Assembly (NCBI GenBank): GCA_964023205.1
Contig: OZ026844.1
Span: forward strand, 30,365,326 to 30,429,325
DNA: 64,000 nucleotides
Direction: 5' to 3'
Origin: Lutraria lutraria
Lineage: Eukaryota > Mollusca > Bivalvia > Venerida > Mactridae
Made by a program: the position numbers and the translations under genes. The notes under the pieces were generated by a model that worked only from the letters and a program-made list of their open reading frames with translations, was not told the DNA's origin and did no database searches. Every line of letters begins with the position of its first letter. Positions within the stretch are counted from its first letter, which is position 1. Below, one piece after another: positions 22,926 through 55,100 of this stretch.

Positions 22926-23670
22926 CAGAAGCCAACCTTTCTGTTAGGGACCGTCCTATCATGAAATTACAACAAGCAGACGGATTGGTTGGGACCTGTA
23001 ATTGTGTTATTTTATGATAAACAACTGGATATTAACATAATAATTATTAATTGATACATTTTTAATTTCGAAATCTGATAATTAATTGAATTGGTTAAGA
23101 TTCGAAATATGCAACCTATTTGCACGGCATGTTACATTCACAACAAAAGACACAATAATTCACCTAGTGAGTCTTATATTTCACGAGAACATCTGTACTG
23201 TAACATAAACCAACAAAACAGTATGAACTAACAGTGAGGTGATATCATACGTATGGTTACATAATTCATAAATTCTGCATACATACATATTGAATATTGT
23301 CCCTCTAACCTCCCAAAGTATTAAAGCTTTTGCAACATAAGACCATGATTATATATCCCAATTAGAACAAGGGTGCCAGGTCACAAAATACACCCGTCAA
23401 GGGGCATAACTCAGAAGTGCCTTGGCCAATTGGGCTGGTTATCGAACTTGACCGAGATCTAATGGCCAAAACTGTGTAAATTAGAGTGCGGACACCATTG
23501 TGGACGCCACCCGCCGTGGGTGTTCCCATAATACGACCCGTTTTTCAAACCAGCGTATAATAATAATTAGGTCAAAGATGAATCTATAGTGACAATCACC
23601 AGATATTGTATCGAGTTGTAAACTTGCTTTCAGATTCATACGAATTTGCAAAGCTTTCATACGGTGAACA
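22926..23670 (-). pseudogene. Degenerate duplicate of DHRS4-like exon 2 end and intron 1
   Basis: The stretch 22926-22995 resembles 19655-19725: it shares gccaa.ctttctg, ggaccgtccgatc/ggaccgtcctatc and the tgaaattacaa acceptor region of exon 2. Similarity continues in the same order through intron sequence: acagtattaactaacagcga with agtgaggtgatatcatacgt (about 23219 against 20020), and agatattgtatcgagt with ttcagat.catacgaattt (about 23603 against 20193). Only a few exon codons remain and they are diverged, so it cannot be functional. Confidence 0.5.
23357..23560 (+). repeat. Dispersed repeat with gggcataactca phrase
   Basis: The stretch reads acaagggtgccaggtcacaa, then ggggcataactcagaagtgc and gaccgagatctaatggcc. 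I recognise this as a type of dispersed repeat seen in bivalve genomes; only one copy is in the window, so the boundaries are approximate. Confidence 0.5.
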
Positions 23671-23774
23671 AACTGAGTTTATAATAGAGCAAAAATTCAA
23701 ATTAAAGGGCAGATAACTCAAAAACGAGTTTGTCAACCCCAATCTTTTTTCACTTGAATGTTCCTCATCACACA

Positions 23775-24075
23775 AGCCAATCGTAACTACTCAGGCATTT
23801 CTGTAACTGAGAAATACGCATCGTACATATGTGTAGGGTGACAAATTTTGGTTATTTGGTATTCGGTAAATACTTTTTCAATACTAGGTAGAATTTGTAG
23901 AATTTTAGAATTTCAAACATGTTCATTGTTCGCGATTGATAAAATGGGCAAAAATTCCCTTGTAAGGAGAAACTGGTTGTTTCCATTGTTGGACTCCTAG
24001 GGTCAGAAAGTAGCCCGTGAAGTACTACAATAAGATGGCGGCCTGCCTATTATGTCCAAGACACTTTCTTAAGAC
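23775..24075 (+). repeat. Dispersed repeat family P, copy 1
   Basis: Shares taactactcaggcatttctg, gagaaatacgcatcgtaca, ggttgtttccattgttggac and gcctgcctattatgtcc with 35236-35540 and 63654-64000, all in the same orientation. No inverted ends or open frame are seen. Confidence 0.5.
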
Positions 24076-24390
24076 GAGAATATCCGATTGTGCACCAGCA
24101 ACACTTATAAATATCATTATACTTAAAATTATTCTTATTTATTATCCATAAATGCTCTTTATTCAATAATTTGATTATGTTCCGACTATAGTACCACATC
24201 CCCCTGTTGATTTAGTGCATTCTTCCTGTCACGGCTCAAAACACATGGTGAAGCTATATATCATATACTGTACATTTGTAAATATAATCATGCATACAAT
24301 TATTTCTTGTATATGAAAATTGTACACTAAATTTGCATATTATTTCACTTACTGTATAAACATTATTGTTTTATTTTCACTTTTCTATGT

Positions 24391-24552
24391 ACATTCAAAC
24401 CTGAAAACAGGGAAGAATAGATGTGGCCTATCTTGACAGGTGACCTTTATTCAGAGGTTGTTTTGTTCTAAATTTTCAATGATGGTTTTTAAAGAATGGC
24501 CTTTATTCACTGGGTGGCCTTTATTCGGAGGTGACTGACAGGTTTGACTATT
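24391..24552 (+). mobile_element. MITE family B copy
   Basis: Left end tacattcaaacctgaaaaca; right end acaggtttgactattgt. The internal phrases ggtgacctttattcagagg and aagaatggcctttattcac are well kept. Confidence 0.5.
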
Positions 24553-26461
24553 GTGTTCTTTTTATACTCTTGGTCATGGTGCCTATACCATGTGAGCTTC
24601 CATGGTATGCGTGGTACAAAATTAGTAAACAAACGCTTGATCCAGGTAACATTTTCTTGGATATCTTCTCTAGATCTAATACTTGATCAATTCTCATCAG
24701 GTTAAACTGAGAGCCGCCTCATTAAAGTTATTGACACATACATATAATTTCTTTCGGGAAAGAAATTGGTATTTTCTAAGATTATGGCAAACGCATATTT
24801 GAGTGACATGAAATTGCCATTATATGCCATAATCTTAAAAAATATCAATTTCTTTCCAAACAAATTATATGCAACATGTAATCAGAGGCTCACTATGAGT
24901 ATGATTTTTTATTTCCCAGGACAAGGAATATGTCATGGCTTTGTAGGGTCTTTGCCATATTTTGAATGGAAGTTAGTGACAAATAAGATGCTGCATTCAA
25001 TAAACGCATGTGCACTCTCCCACTGGCAAGCTTGAAGAAAGATTTTGAATTAAAATGAGATCTGATTATGTATAAGTAGAAGTAATGTTTTGAAGATACA
25101 TAATTGCCCTATACATTTATAATACATACAAGGAAGTCCCATGATTGCCTAAAATGCGATAACAACCAAAACCCTTACTGGTAAGCAGTGTTGGTGCTAG
25201 ACGAACCAGTAAAATACTGTAAACATTGAAATTTTGGCAGTAGTTTTATGTTCACTATTTTGGCGGTTTATAAATTCCAGCCAATTTAAAACCCCGCCAA
25301 TATTTCACACTGCAGATATATAACACCTTGGCGAAACAACTAACTTGACTTAAGCTACAAACAGTCTGTGGTTTAACTGCCCATTTAACAGCTATGGTAA
25401 TTTCATAGCCACACAAGAGAGGGGACAGGAGATACAGGAAAGCCTGACAAAATAAAACAATGATGATATAACAGTAATCAAAATGAAAACATCAATTATT
25501 TGGATCAATGATTTTATTTCTTTTAAATTACATTATGTTGAACAAGTTGACATCTTATTCATTTAACATTCAAAATTATAACAACACATTTCACAACATA
25601 AAACAGAAAACTGTACTCCATTATAAGACTAAATGGACTGTTCTACAGTACGATATATAAAACTTTGAAGTACTACAAGTCACATCAGGGTCTGAGGTTA
25701 TAAAACTTGAGATCGGTCGCAAATCTCAAACTTTGTATTTAATTGGTTCTAAGGTAATTATGACTAAAACATGAGACTATTACTTATATTTTTTCTGTCA
25801 GCATGATTAATCTGAATATTTTCTGAAGCATTAAACTGTGATACATTTTCATTTTAAAAAGATACTTTGAGAATGAAATTGAGGTTTGAGCTTGGAGATT
25901 GTTCTCAAGTTTTATAACCTCGGGGCCAGTACAAATGCTATCAAAGAGAGAATTGCTAATTCTCAGCTCATCTCTTTCTGACATTGTAAAGCAAAAAAAG
26001 TGAAGAATCACAGCATAAGTAACTCAAGGGAGGGAACTCCAAAACACTTAATTCAAATTTTCGAATTTTCTGGAATTCATTTGAAATAATTTTTATTACA
26101 GGTATGCATCTGCTCATGATATCACCTTCCGACCAATAAATGGCATTGTGTTTTTGTACAGAAATATAACAAGTATAGTTATAGCTAATTAATTGTCCAT
26201 TACTGGCACTAAAATGTGCAAAGTAAGCTGTGCCATTGTAGCGTTAATTCAATTCAAAACAACCCCCTCCCCCCTAAAAATACTCTTTGGGTTAAGATCA
26301 ATCACAAAAGTGGTCCTGGAGGCCATAGATCTGGAACTCCTGCTTAATCTGAAACTTTGACACCACTAATACGATGATGATCCATTGGATATAATGAAAA
26401 ATGTAGAATTAAACAATTAACCAATGGTATGTAACTCATTCACATAAATCTATAATGGTTT

Positions 26462-26693
26462 GTTTGAGTTAAACGTCCCTTTTTAACAGTGAGAGTCAAG
26501 TGAGGCAGACAGTTCACCTAACCATCATTCCTGGGAAGAACCAGTACTAGATCCCATCCTCCGCAAACAAGTGCCTACTTTCTCACATAAAGAGACATGG
26601 TCTGTAGGTGGGCTAGAACCCACGACCCTCTATCAGTGAGAGGTTACAATAATTTGAAGTCAGCGACCTTAACCACTCGACCACGGAGGCGGG
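26462..26693 (-). mobile_element. tRNA-derived SINE, family 1
   Basis: On the minus strand the head is cctccgtggtcgagtggtta, then aaggtcgctgacttcaaa, a long variable arm, and box B gtgggttctagccc. This is a type II (Ser/Leu-like) tRNA structure with the 3' body of the copy at 10165-10420. It is the best-preserved copy in the window. Confidence 0.5.
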
Positions 26694-26870
26694 TCATGAA
26701 TCTATGCAGTTTGATTTTACATCATTTCCAAGTAATGTTAATGAAAGATTCAGAGCAAAATATTTCCATCAAACTGCAGTAAAATAGATTTATCTATTTA
26801 AGTCATTATTTCTCTTAGCAGTAGACAGCTTATTTATTAAGTACAGAAACAAGAAGACCAATTAATAAAT

Positions 26871-27065
26871 ACAATGAAACCTGTAAACAGAGGCCACCCT
26901 TGGGAAAGACAAAATGTGGCCTTTATCACAGGTCCTGATTTGTTCTTAATAATCAATGACGGTTTCACAGGGTATCCGGAATATAGTCACCCTTGTTTTA
27001 AAAGAATGGCCTTTATTCACAGGGTGGCCTCTTTTCAGGTGGTGGCTTACACAGATTTGACTGTA
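26871..27065 (+). mobile_element. MITE family B copy
   Basis: Left end tacaatgaaacctgtaaaca; right end cacagatttgactgta. The core keeps ccacccttgggaaagacaaa. Confidence 0.5.
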
Positions 27066-27264
27066 TATAAATACGAAAACAACAGATCAACAATGTTTAA
27101 ATCAATTTCAAACATTGAAGGTAGCACCTATGTAGCAAAATAACTACAAGACAATAAACATTAAACGAAACATAATTACTGGTCACTTATAGGTCAAATT
27201 AAACTTGTGAACAATTTATTAATATTGAAGCATGACTTTATTCTATCTGTATCAACCTATTAGA

Positions 27265-27475
27265 TACTGTGGAATCATTAATTTTCGTTGGGTTCAACTT
27301 TCGTGGTTTTTACTAAAATGGCTATTTCGTGGGTACATAAATTCGTGGATTTTGATTTTTGAAAAGTAATGTTTTATCTCTGCATCTTAATTTGCGGGGA
27401 TTTGATTTCGTGGATGAGCCGACCCACGAAATCCACGAAATTAAATCCCCAACGAAAATTAATGATTCCACAGTA
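27265..27475. mobile_element. MITE family C copy 1 (TACTGTGGAATCATTAATTT ends)
   Basis: The ends are inverted copies: TACTGTGGAATCATTAATTT... and ...AAATTAATGATTCCACAGTA, flush with TA. The core has cgtggatgagccgacccacg. A near-identical copy is at 39017-39226. The TA at both ends suggests Tc1/mariner-type mobilisation. Confidence 0.5.
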
Positions 27476-27879
27476 AATGTCAAATTAAACATTAAAATTA
27501 CCATCATTGAACAAGTTAACAACTGCAATGAATGTACATACTGGATTTCTACTTTAATAAATGCCCAAGCTCAAGATTGTGGAACATTATTATTGCTGTT
27601 TTAATAATCTTTGACCCCTACTATATACATGCAGTCTTTGAATTAATTTTTTGTGACAGGTTGCCCGACTATATACTTTATGAAGGAAGCTCTCTAAAAC
27701 TAGGTTGTCCCCAAAAAAACTTAAATCCTTTCGGGAGAGGGCAACCCACTAATTCGAAGACTGTACATGTAGGCTACCCTGTTTATGATCAGCTTGGAAT
27801 TAATTTCTTACACTAAGTTCCCAGAACTCGACCCACAATCAAACAAAAAAATAAACTTGATTTGCAAGGATTTATCAAT

Positions 27880-28060
27880 TACAGTCAAACCTGTGAACAA
27901 AGGCCACCCTTTGGGAAAGACATGTGTGGCATTTATAGACAGGTTACCTTTATATGGAGGTCAGTTTGTTCTAAATATATGATGACACTTTTTCAAAGAA
28001 TGGCCTTTATTCACAAGGTGTCCTTTATTCAGAGGGGGCTGCAAACACAAGTTGACTGTA
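27880..28060 (+). mobile_element. MITE family B copy
   Basis: A well-preserved copy: TACAGTCAAACCTGTGAACA at the left and agttgactgta at the right, TA at both ends. Internal phrases ccaccctttgggaaagaca and aagaatggcctttattcaca are clear. Confidence 0.5.
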
Positions 28061-28255
28061 TTTAACATTTTGTTGATGATAATGAGAATATATAAACAGA
28101 TCTGTAGACAAGTCTATCAGATCATGCCATCAAAATATAGATCACTCAAACAATCAGAGTAAATATTCTTACATCAATCCATGAGAATTAGATGACATCA
28201 ATTTTGTAATTGAAATCTTCACAGCACTTAACATGCCATCAGTTTCTCATATGAA

Positions 28256-28435
28256 TACAGTACAACCTCTCCAGAGCGCCCCTGTCTTGAGCAGCAACCT
28301 CTCTTCAACAACAGTATGATTTTGTACAACTGCGCAATTTAACTATTAATCTAACCTCTCTAGAGCAAGAACCTCTCAACAGCAACATAATTTTACTACT
28401 CCCAAATGGTGTTGCTTTGGAGAGGTTGCACTGTA
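28256..28435. mobile_element. MITE family D copy
   Basis: Runs from TACAGTACAACCTCTCCAGA to GGAGAGGTTGCACTGTA. The two halves repeat the gagcarcaacctctc phrase. Confidence 0.5.
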
Positions 28436-28619
28436 CATGTGATGCTATAATCATTCCACTAACCGTAACAAAGTGGCTGTATATTAAAGGGTTAGTTACC
28501 TGTATTAAAAAATATAGACATGTTTACGGTAAACCCAACCAACCCTATTTTTGTTGCTAAATCCAAAGTACCAAACTATAGGGGATGAATTGTACCACAT
28601 ATTCACACAAAGGCATGTT

Positions 28620-28788
28620 TACAGGGGTTTTATTTAGTTTTCCCGTAAGAGGCCAAACCTTGATTGAAGGAGGCTTTCCATGCTCGTTTTCCAAAGTCGT
28701 AAATGATATATTTGGGAAATCTAGGCGGCCAATTTTCATTTCTAAGCAGTCAATTTGGCCTCTGACCTCATCTTATTGAAAACACCGG
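28620..28788. mobile_element. Divergent relative of MITE family A
   Basis: Reads caggggttttatttagtttt at the left and tcttattgaaaacaccgg at the right, with the family A core phrase atttctaagcagtcaatttg. The target duplication is not clear. Confidence 0.5.
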
Positions 28789-29019
28789 TTTATGAAAGTT
28801 TTCTGGCCTACCTATCCGGTATTTCTTGGTAAAGTAATCTTTCTCATGAGTATTTTCTTCTAGCAAAATCACATTATTCATCACAGTTGAATCCTGCCGT
28901 AAAGATTTTACATAATGTCATTGTTTCAATTAGGTATGACACACTCTTGATAAAAAGAGCATCTTCTCAACATCAGTCACAATGATTTCTTGTATTAAGT
29001 GTTCATCATTTTCTTGATT

Positions 29020-48857
<19,838 letters not shown>

Positions 48858-49137
48858 TTTAGACGACTACAGCATCCAATATCACGGAAAGTCAAAGCCG
48901 TCTCTTGTGACAAAGGTGCTATGGTATAAAACACATTGAAAAAAAAACAATCAAATGATTTATGCTTTACAGCACAAGTATATATCGTAAATTTTGATTC
49001 ATTCAAACTAAAAGAAATAGTTAAATTAGTCGATAAAAGTAGCCACACATGAAAATCTTAGATGTCAGCTTTTGGATAGAAGATTAGCCCGTATCGTGTT
49101 CTGCCCAGCGACAAATGCAATACTTCTAAACATCATT
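48858..49137. promoter_or_regulatory. Candidate bidirectional promoter for muskelin and CPT2
   Basis: Only 280 bases separate the muskelin ATG (minus strand, 48857) and the CPT2 ATG (plus, 49138). Both 5' UTRs and core promoters must lie here unless an upstream noncoding exon is hidden. On the plus strand there are two short upstream ORFs before the CPT2 start, at 49049-49087 (12 codons) and 49062-49079. I see no convincing TATA box. The shared promoter is inferred from spacing alone. Confidence 0.5.
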
Positions 49138-52100
49138 ATGTATCGAAACTGCATGAAGAAAGTGGGTAGTGGACACTCATGGCATCCAAGTATTTCAAAA
49201 GCGTTCATAGTAAGCCATACTTTTGTTTTAACAATTGGGAAATATAAGGTTAAAAATTATAACGAACGAAAGGAAAGGTTGCCGGATGGTCTGTATTCGG
49301 CTAATTGACACTTAAGTAGTTTACCATCTGGATCACACGACTCTTCGATCCATTATGCAAAACTTCGTTGTCAGTTATATATTCAGTAATTGTTGCTGCT
49401 AAATGTTTTAGCTTATATCTGAATAGAGATTAGATTTGTTGATTGTAATTATTAATTAATTTTAGTCTTATTAATCAATTGAATCTTCAGATGAAATAGG
49501 AAAGATTCATGATTGAAAGTACTCTGGAAATTGTAGTTATTAGCTTGTCTGTTTTTAAAGAAAATGTCTAGCTATTAAATTGTGATCACTGCTGGGTCTA
49601 TGTCAGTGTTTGTCACTTTGTGGCATTCAAAAACTTTAATGTAGCTCGTAACTCGGAAACCAAGAGATAGCAACATGAAACTTCATATGTGGATAGGTCT
49701 CACTGAGGCAGTAAACAGACGAGTGTTGGCACCGCTTGTGACGCTCTTATCAGGGCTTTTTTCCTTCTATAACAGAGGCCGAAATTCGGTGCTGCCCAAT
49801 TGCAAACAGGCTGTTTTTTCCCAATTCTAGGCAAAAAATTCCCAAGAATACAATGCTATTCAAACTCAGTAGTCTAACCTTCTCAAAATTTGGCCAAATA
49901 TTGCGCTTGAATTTCCCAAAATGAAAGGCTAAGTCCCCTTCCCAATTTTTGGAAAAAAGGCCCTGCTTGTTTGTGTCAGTATTTGCATCATTGCAAAAAC
50001 TTTAATGTAGCTCGTAACTCAGAAACCAAGAGGTAGCAACATGAAACTTGTTATGTGGATAGGTCTCACTGAGGCGATAAACAGCCGGGTATTGGCACGG
50101 CTTGTGATGCTCTTGTTTTGTTTGACATCCTGAAAAGTTTTTTATTCAACTTTTCAGGGCAAGACTCCAAGAAATCTCTGCAGGTATGATTACATGGTGC
50201 AATTTATCATTAGTTCCATGGACATGTAGGGCGGTGGTTATTACTTTTTAATTGAATATAAATTATAATTTTTAAAGCTATTGAAGTATTAAGAATGATC
50301 ATTATTACATCTTTTCAAAAAATGTTCCGTCTTTGTTTTCATACAGATGTACAATAATAGCCTTGCCAATGATTAAACATGTGTGTCTGTTCAAGTTGGA
50401 AGCATGATACTCTTAGTTTTACTAGAATGTTATATTTTGCATTGATGAGGCCATTTACTAATAAGTAATAACCCTTTCACGATACATTTGTGCTTCATAG
50501 AATCATAAGTTGCTGGTACAAAATTGAATGGCCTTATAAATAAATTCTTCATGCCTTATCTGCATTATTTTTCAGGTGTTTTTCTACCAAAAATGACTAC
50601 ATTCAGGAAAGCATTGTACCAACTGACCATTTCCAGAAAAGTCTGCCTAGATTACCTGTTCCAAAACTTGAGAAAACATGTGAAAGGTACCTTGCTTCTC
50701 AATCTGTGCTACAATCAGAGGAAGAACATGCTGTTACTAGAAAACTTGTTGAGGAGTTTTTGAAAGGAGAAGGCAAAGGTAAATGTAAAAGATTAATGTC
50801 ATTGTTTCTTAATTGGGTTTTTGTTTAGGTCTACACCTCTTGTGGATTGGAGATTAAGATTTGCGGAGATTAAGATTTGCGGAGATGTGATTTATCTGCG
50901 GATCCCCCAATTTGCCAAAGGGTCATTTCTGTAAGCAGCATAGACCCTGTTAGACAATTGGGGGATTCCTCAATAGGGTTTGAATGTCGATACCCATCCG
51001 GCTTCCCGGCCCCGAAAAAAGTTTAATGTATGTATGTATCGGTTCCTCTGATTCGTTATTGTCTCCAGCTCATCCAATCAAAACAACTCTTTCAAGATTG
51101 TTATAACCAGGCATTCTGTAATGGCGTCTTCCAACTACAAAAAAAAAATTCAACTACTAGAAATGTTACCCCTAAACCCCTTGCCAATGTATTTCGGCCA
51201 ACCCCTTCAGCTTCAACCTCAATCACATCCCTGATTCTAGATTTAATTGACTTATTTATCAGTAAATCCCTTAAATTATAATTTTGTATAAATTATAGTA
51301 TTGAATTGCAGATTAACAAATCATCATTTCTTCTTGTTTTCCCTCAGATCCTTAGGCATTGTGTAACATTCACATTAATATCCCTTTATTTAAAATCTAA
51401 ACATTCTACCAGTTGTAATTCTTGTCTACTCTAATTTCAGAGCTTCATGAGCAGCTTGTGCAGAGAGATAAACAGAACAAACACACCAGTTATATTTCAG
51501 GTAAAAATTCTAATTACCTTACTGTGTTATTTAGTCTTCGAGAACTTTACTATAATCTTTTTACAAACATTATAGATTGATTTTAACTTCTAAGTATCTT
51601 ACTGTGTTATTTAGTCTTGGAGGACTTTTTATATTTTTTTTAATAAACAGTATGGATTGATTTAAGTAAAAAGCAAACTGTACTCTTGCAAAGCCAAAGT
51701 TACATTAGTATGATGCATTGTAATAGGATGGATACAACTTTATAATGTTTTTTATTGCTTGTAAAAAAGCAGAACTAACCAGGTAACAAATTTAGGACAG
51801 TCAATCTTGTTAACAAAGGCCACCCTAGGGAAAGACAAAATGTCCTTTATTCACAAGTGGCTATTCAGAGGTGGCTGCTAATACAGGTTTGACTGTACTT
51901 GTTAAAAAGTTCTTGCCTGAGCAAGAGTTACGCATACATGATAGCTTATTTGAGATGTTATAATTTCAGAACCATGGTTTGATATGTATCTGAAAGATAG
52001 AAGACCCGTCTCACTCACTCATAATCCATTTGTTACATTCACTGATGACCCAAACCCTGAATATATGGACCAGGTAATCTATCATATACATTGTATTTGT

Positions 52101-55100
52101 TGCATAACATTTATATACATTTACAGTTAAGCATCAATATAAAGATGTCTTTTGGAACCTAATGATTTGGTCTCAAGTTGAAGTGTAGTCTCATAGGAAA
52201 AAATCAAATTCCAACAGTACTTTCAGTACTTTGATTAAATTTATTAGCATTTTTCTTAATTAAAAATTTTGTGAAATATCAATTTACAGATATATTTATC
52301 AAACAAATTAACAATTGAAACTAAGAATGCTTGTTAGCTATGTTTATAAAACAAGTTGATGTAAAAAAATAATATGATTAAAAATTACGCATTACAATTG
52401 AAAACAAGTCTTAGAGTGCTTGTAAGCTATGTTTATAAAATTAACTGATGTCAAAAAATAATGTGATTATGCATTCCTTTCATTGGTTATTATTTTGACA
52501 CTTGCTCACTTTATGTCTGATCATTAGTGTATTAATAATACCTTAAGATGTAGATTTTACAATTCTGAGTGATATATATACACCATCATTTATGATTAGA
52601 CTAGATGTACAAACAAACCTATGTAGAAAGACTACCGTCAGGATAGACTAAATGTGGCCTTTATTGATAGGTGGCTTTTATATGGAGGTAATTTTGTTCT
52701 AGACAATTGATGATGGATTTTAAAATAATGGCATTTATTCATAGGGTTGCCATTATAAGATGGTGGCCACTAACACAGGTGTGACTGTACATATATCACT
52801 CAGATTTGTTGAATTTTATGTATTCATTTTCTTCATTACAGCTTGTTAGAGCCACAAATATGGTCGTTTCATCATTACGTTTTATGAAATCATTTAGAGC
52901 CAATATTTTAGAACCTGATGTATTCCATTTGAACCCAAAGAAAAGTGACAATATGCAGTTCAGGAAGTTTGTTAGGTGAGTCTTGAATTTTAGAACAAAC
53001 GGCAAATCTAATGTCTATAATGGTATATTAAAGTGAACTTAAGAAAAATATGTTATGTAAATTGTGAAAGATAATGAACTGTGTTTATAAAATCATTTAA
53101 TATGGCAATTACTGTCTAACCTAATTCATGAATTTTACAAGTTTGTGTAACCTTTCAGATTCTGTTGATGGTACTTAAATCCATCAATCTTGTGTCAGAC
53201 TCTTTACCCGTAAGTGAAATATGCAGTATACATACTTTATTGTTTTAGGTCAAGACTTTTAAATTCATATGTTTTACATGAAATGACAGCAATATTTTTG
53301 ATAATGATTCAGTTCTACTAACCAATATTAAATTTTGTTTATCTACATGTGTTTCAGAAAGTTACCAAAAGCTGTGTCCTTTTATGGAGCATACTGGTAT
53401 AAAGCATTTCCGCTGGATATGAGCCAATATCCAAATCTGTTTAATTCTACCAGAATTCCAAAGTAAGTTATTGTATAATTTTACCAGAATTCCAGAGTAA
53501 GTTATTGTATAATTCTACCTGAATTCACAAGTAAGTTACTGTATATATTTTGTTTCATTAAACACTGTACCAAAATGCTCTAGATGTAAGACTGTTAGTA
53601 AATAATATTTAACACCATGCAGAGTTATTTATTTATACTGACCTAATAATATATCGCTGATTCTTTTTCCTATTATTAGTACTTGTATATTTGTCACTTT
53701 CATTACATGAAGAAAAAAACTAAAGATTGAATGATGTCATCAAACAATTATTTCAGACATGGTAAGGATGTATTATACACAGATGACTCTGCTAAGCACA
53801 TGTTGGTGTTCAGGAATGGACACATGTACTTGTTTGATGCATTGGATAGTAATGGTAAGCTCTCTTATATTTGTGTCTATATTTATCACTTGACTACAAA
53901 CCTCTGCAAAAGACATGCTTAGAATGCCGACAGCACAGATATAAGGACTAGTTGTTTTATTGCCGTACTGGCATAGTCATAGTAGATTATTTTAATCTCT
54001 AAATACTGGTAAAGATCTCCTCTTGTAAAGTACATTTTTATATTATCGTCAAACCTGTGTTAGCGGCCACCTCCAAATAAAGGCCACCATGTGAATAAAG
54101 GCCATATTTTGTCTTTCCCAATAGTGGCCTCTGTTCACAGGTTTGACTGTACATAGTTGGTCTTTAGAGACAGACTGTATTAATTTTCATACTTCAAACT
54201 ACTTCACAGTTACTGAAGATAAAATTTCAATTAGAGTTAAATGAACACAAAAATATCAGTATCAGGTCTTAACCAATTCAACTTTCATTTTAATCTTAGA
54301 TTCGTTTTGAACATTCAACAAATAGTGTGCTGTAAATGTTACAAAATGTTATTAAGTGACATTGTTGTTGTTGTTGTTGCTGATCCTATTAAATCGATCC
54401 ATCTTGTAGGAAATATTGTGGAACCAGAGGTGATTATGTCACATATCAAGTACATTTTAAATGATCCAAGACCACCAAACGAGCATGCTCTAGGTGTGCT
54501 TACTACCATGCCACGTGATAAATGGGCCACGGTACGCACACAACTATGCAATGCAGGTAACCATTGTTTTCCATTATGTTGTTCTGTTTGCAGCATCATA
54601 AGGATTTTTGAATGATGTTTGCTTGTTGTGAAGTAACTTTTATAATAGGATCACTTAGGGGTTCTTTCTACTAAGAAAATGACACCGATAGTCAGCATCT
54701 TCCCCTTGAAAAATAAGCTATCATTTTCCTAAAAATGATCTTTCCCCTATTTGGTTTGTGAGTTAACCCTAAAGTTCATTTTCCCCCTTTACAATGTACC
54801 AGCACCCAGTGTCTTCTCCAGTTCATAAAAAAACTGTTATATGTATAAATATTCAACTACTTCTTGTTTGTTGACTTCTGAAATGTATTTGCTCAGTTTT
54901 TAGTGATGGATATAACTGTTATTGCATATTTAAAGAAACAATTTTGCCTAAAAAAATAATGAATGAAGTAAAGCTGCTGCAAAGAATATACTGGTTAGTG
55001 CACTGGACTTGCAATCCAGCGATTCAGGGTTGAACCCTGATTATAGCAGGTCATACCCTTCTATGAAAGTTAGACAAAAATGTTCGTATTTCTTCATATG

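Larger units (their letters stand above)
22155..29019. other. Intergenic region between DHRS4-like and muskelin genes
   Basis: About 6.9 kb between two minus-strand genes. It should contain the promoter of the DHRS4-like gene and the 3' UTR of muskelin. Supported contents are a LINE remnant (22520-22893), a DHRS4-gene duplicate (22926-23670), dispersed repeats (23357-23560, 23775-24075), MITEs of families B, C and D, and a SINE (26462-26693). No intact gene is seen; the ORFs at 24766-25035 and 27359-27816 are chance or repeat-derived. Confidence 0.5.

Noticed and set aside
24766..25035. ORF of 89 codons as a gene
   Set aside because: No domain, no neighbouring exon in phase, AT-rich composition; it looks like chance.
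26620..26693. A tRNA-Ser/Leu gene on the minus strand
   Set aside because: Boxes A and B are good but a shared SINE tail follows and sister copies exist at 10165-10420; it is a retroposed SINE head.
27359..27816. Overlapping ORFs as a gene
   Set aside because: The first part lies in MITE family C and the rest shows no protein character.
54965..55060. A tRNA-Ala (TGC) gene
   Set aside because: The anticodon arm looks right, but the acceptor stem does not pair and a SINE body shared with 61185-61400 follows.
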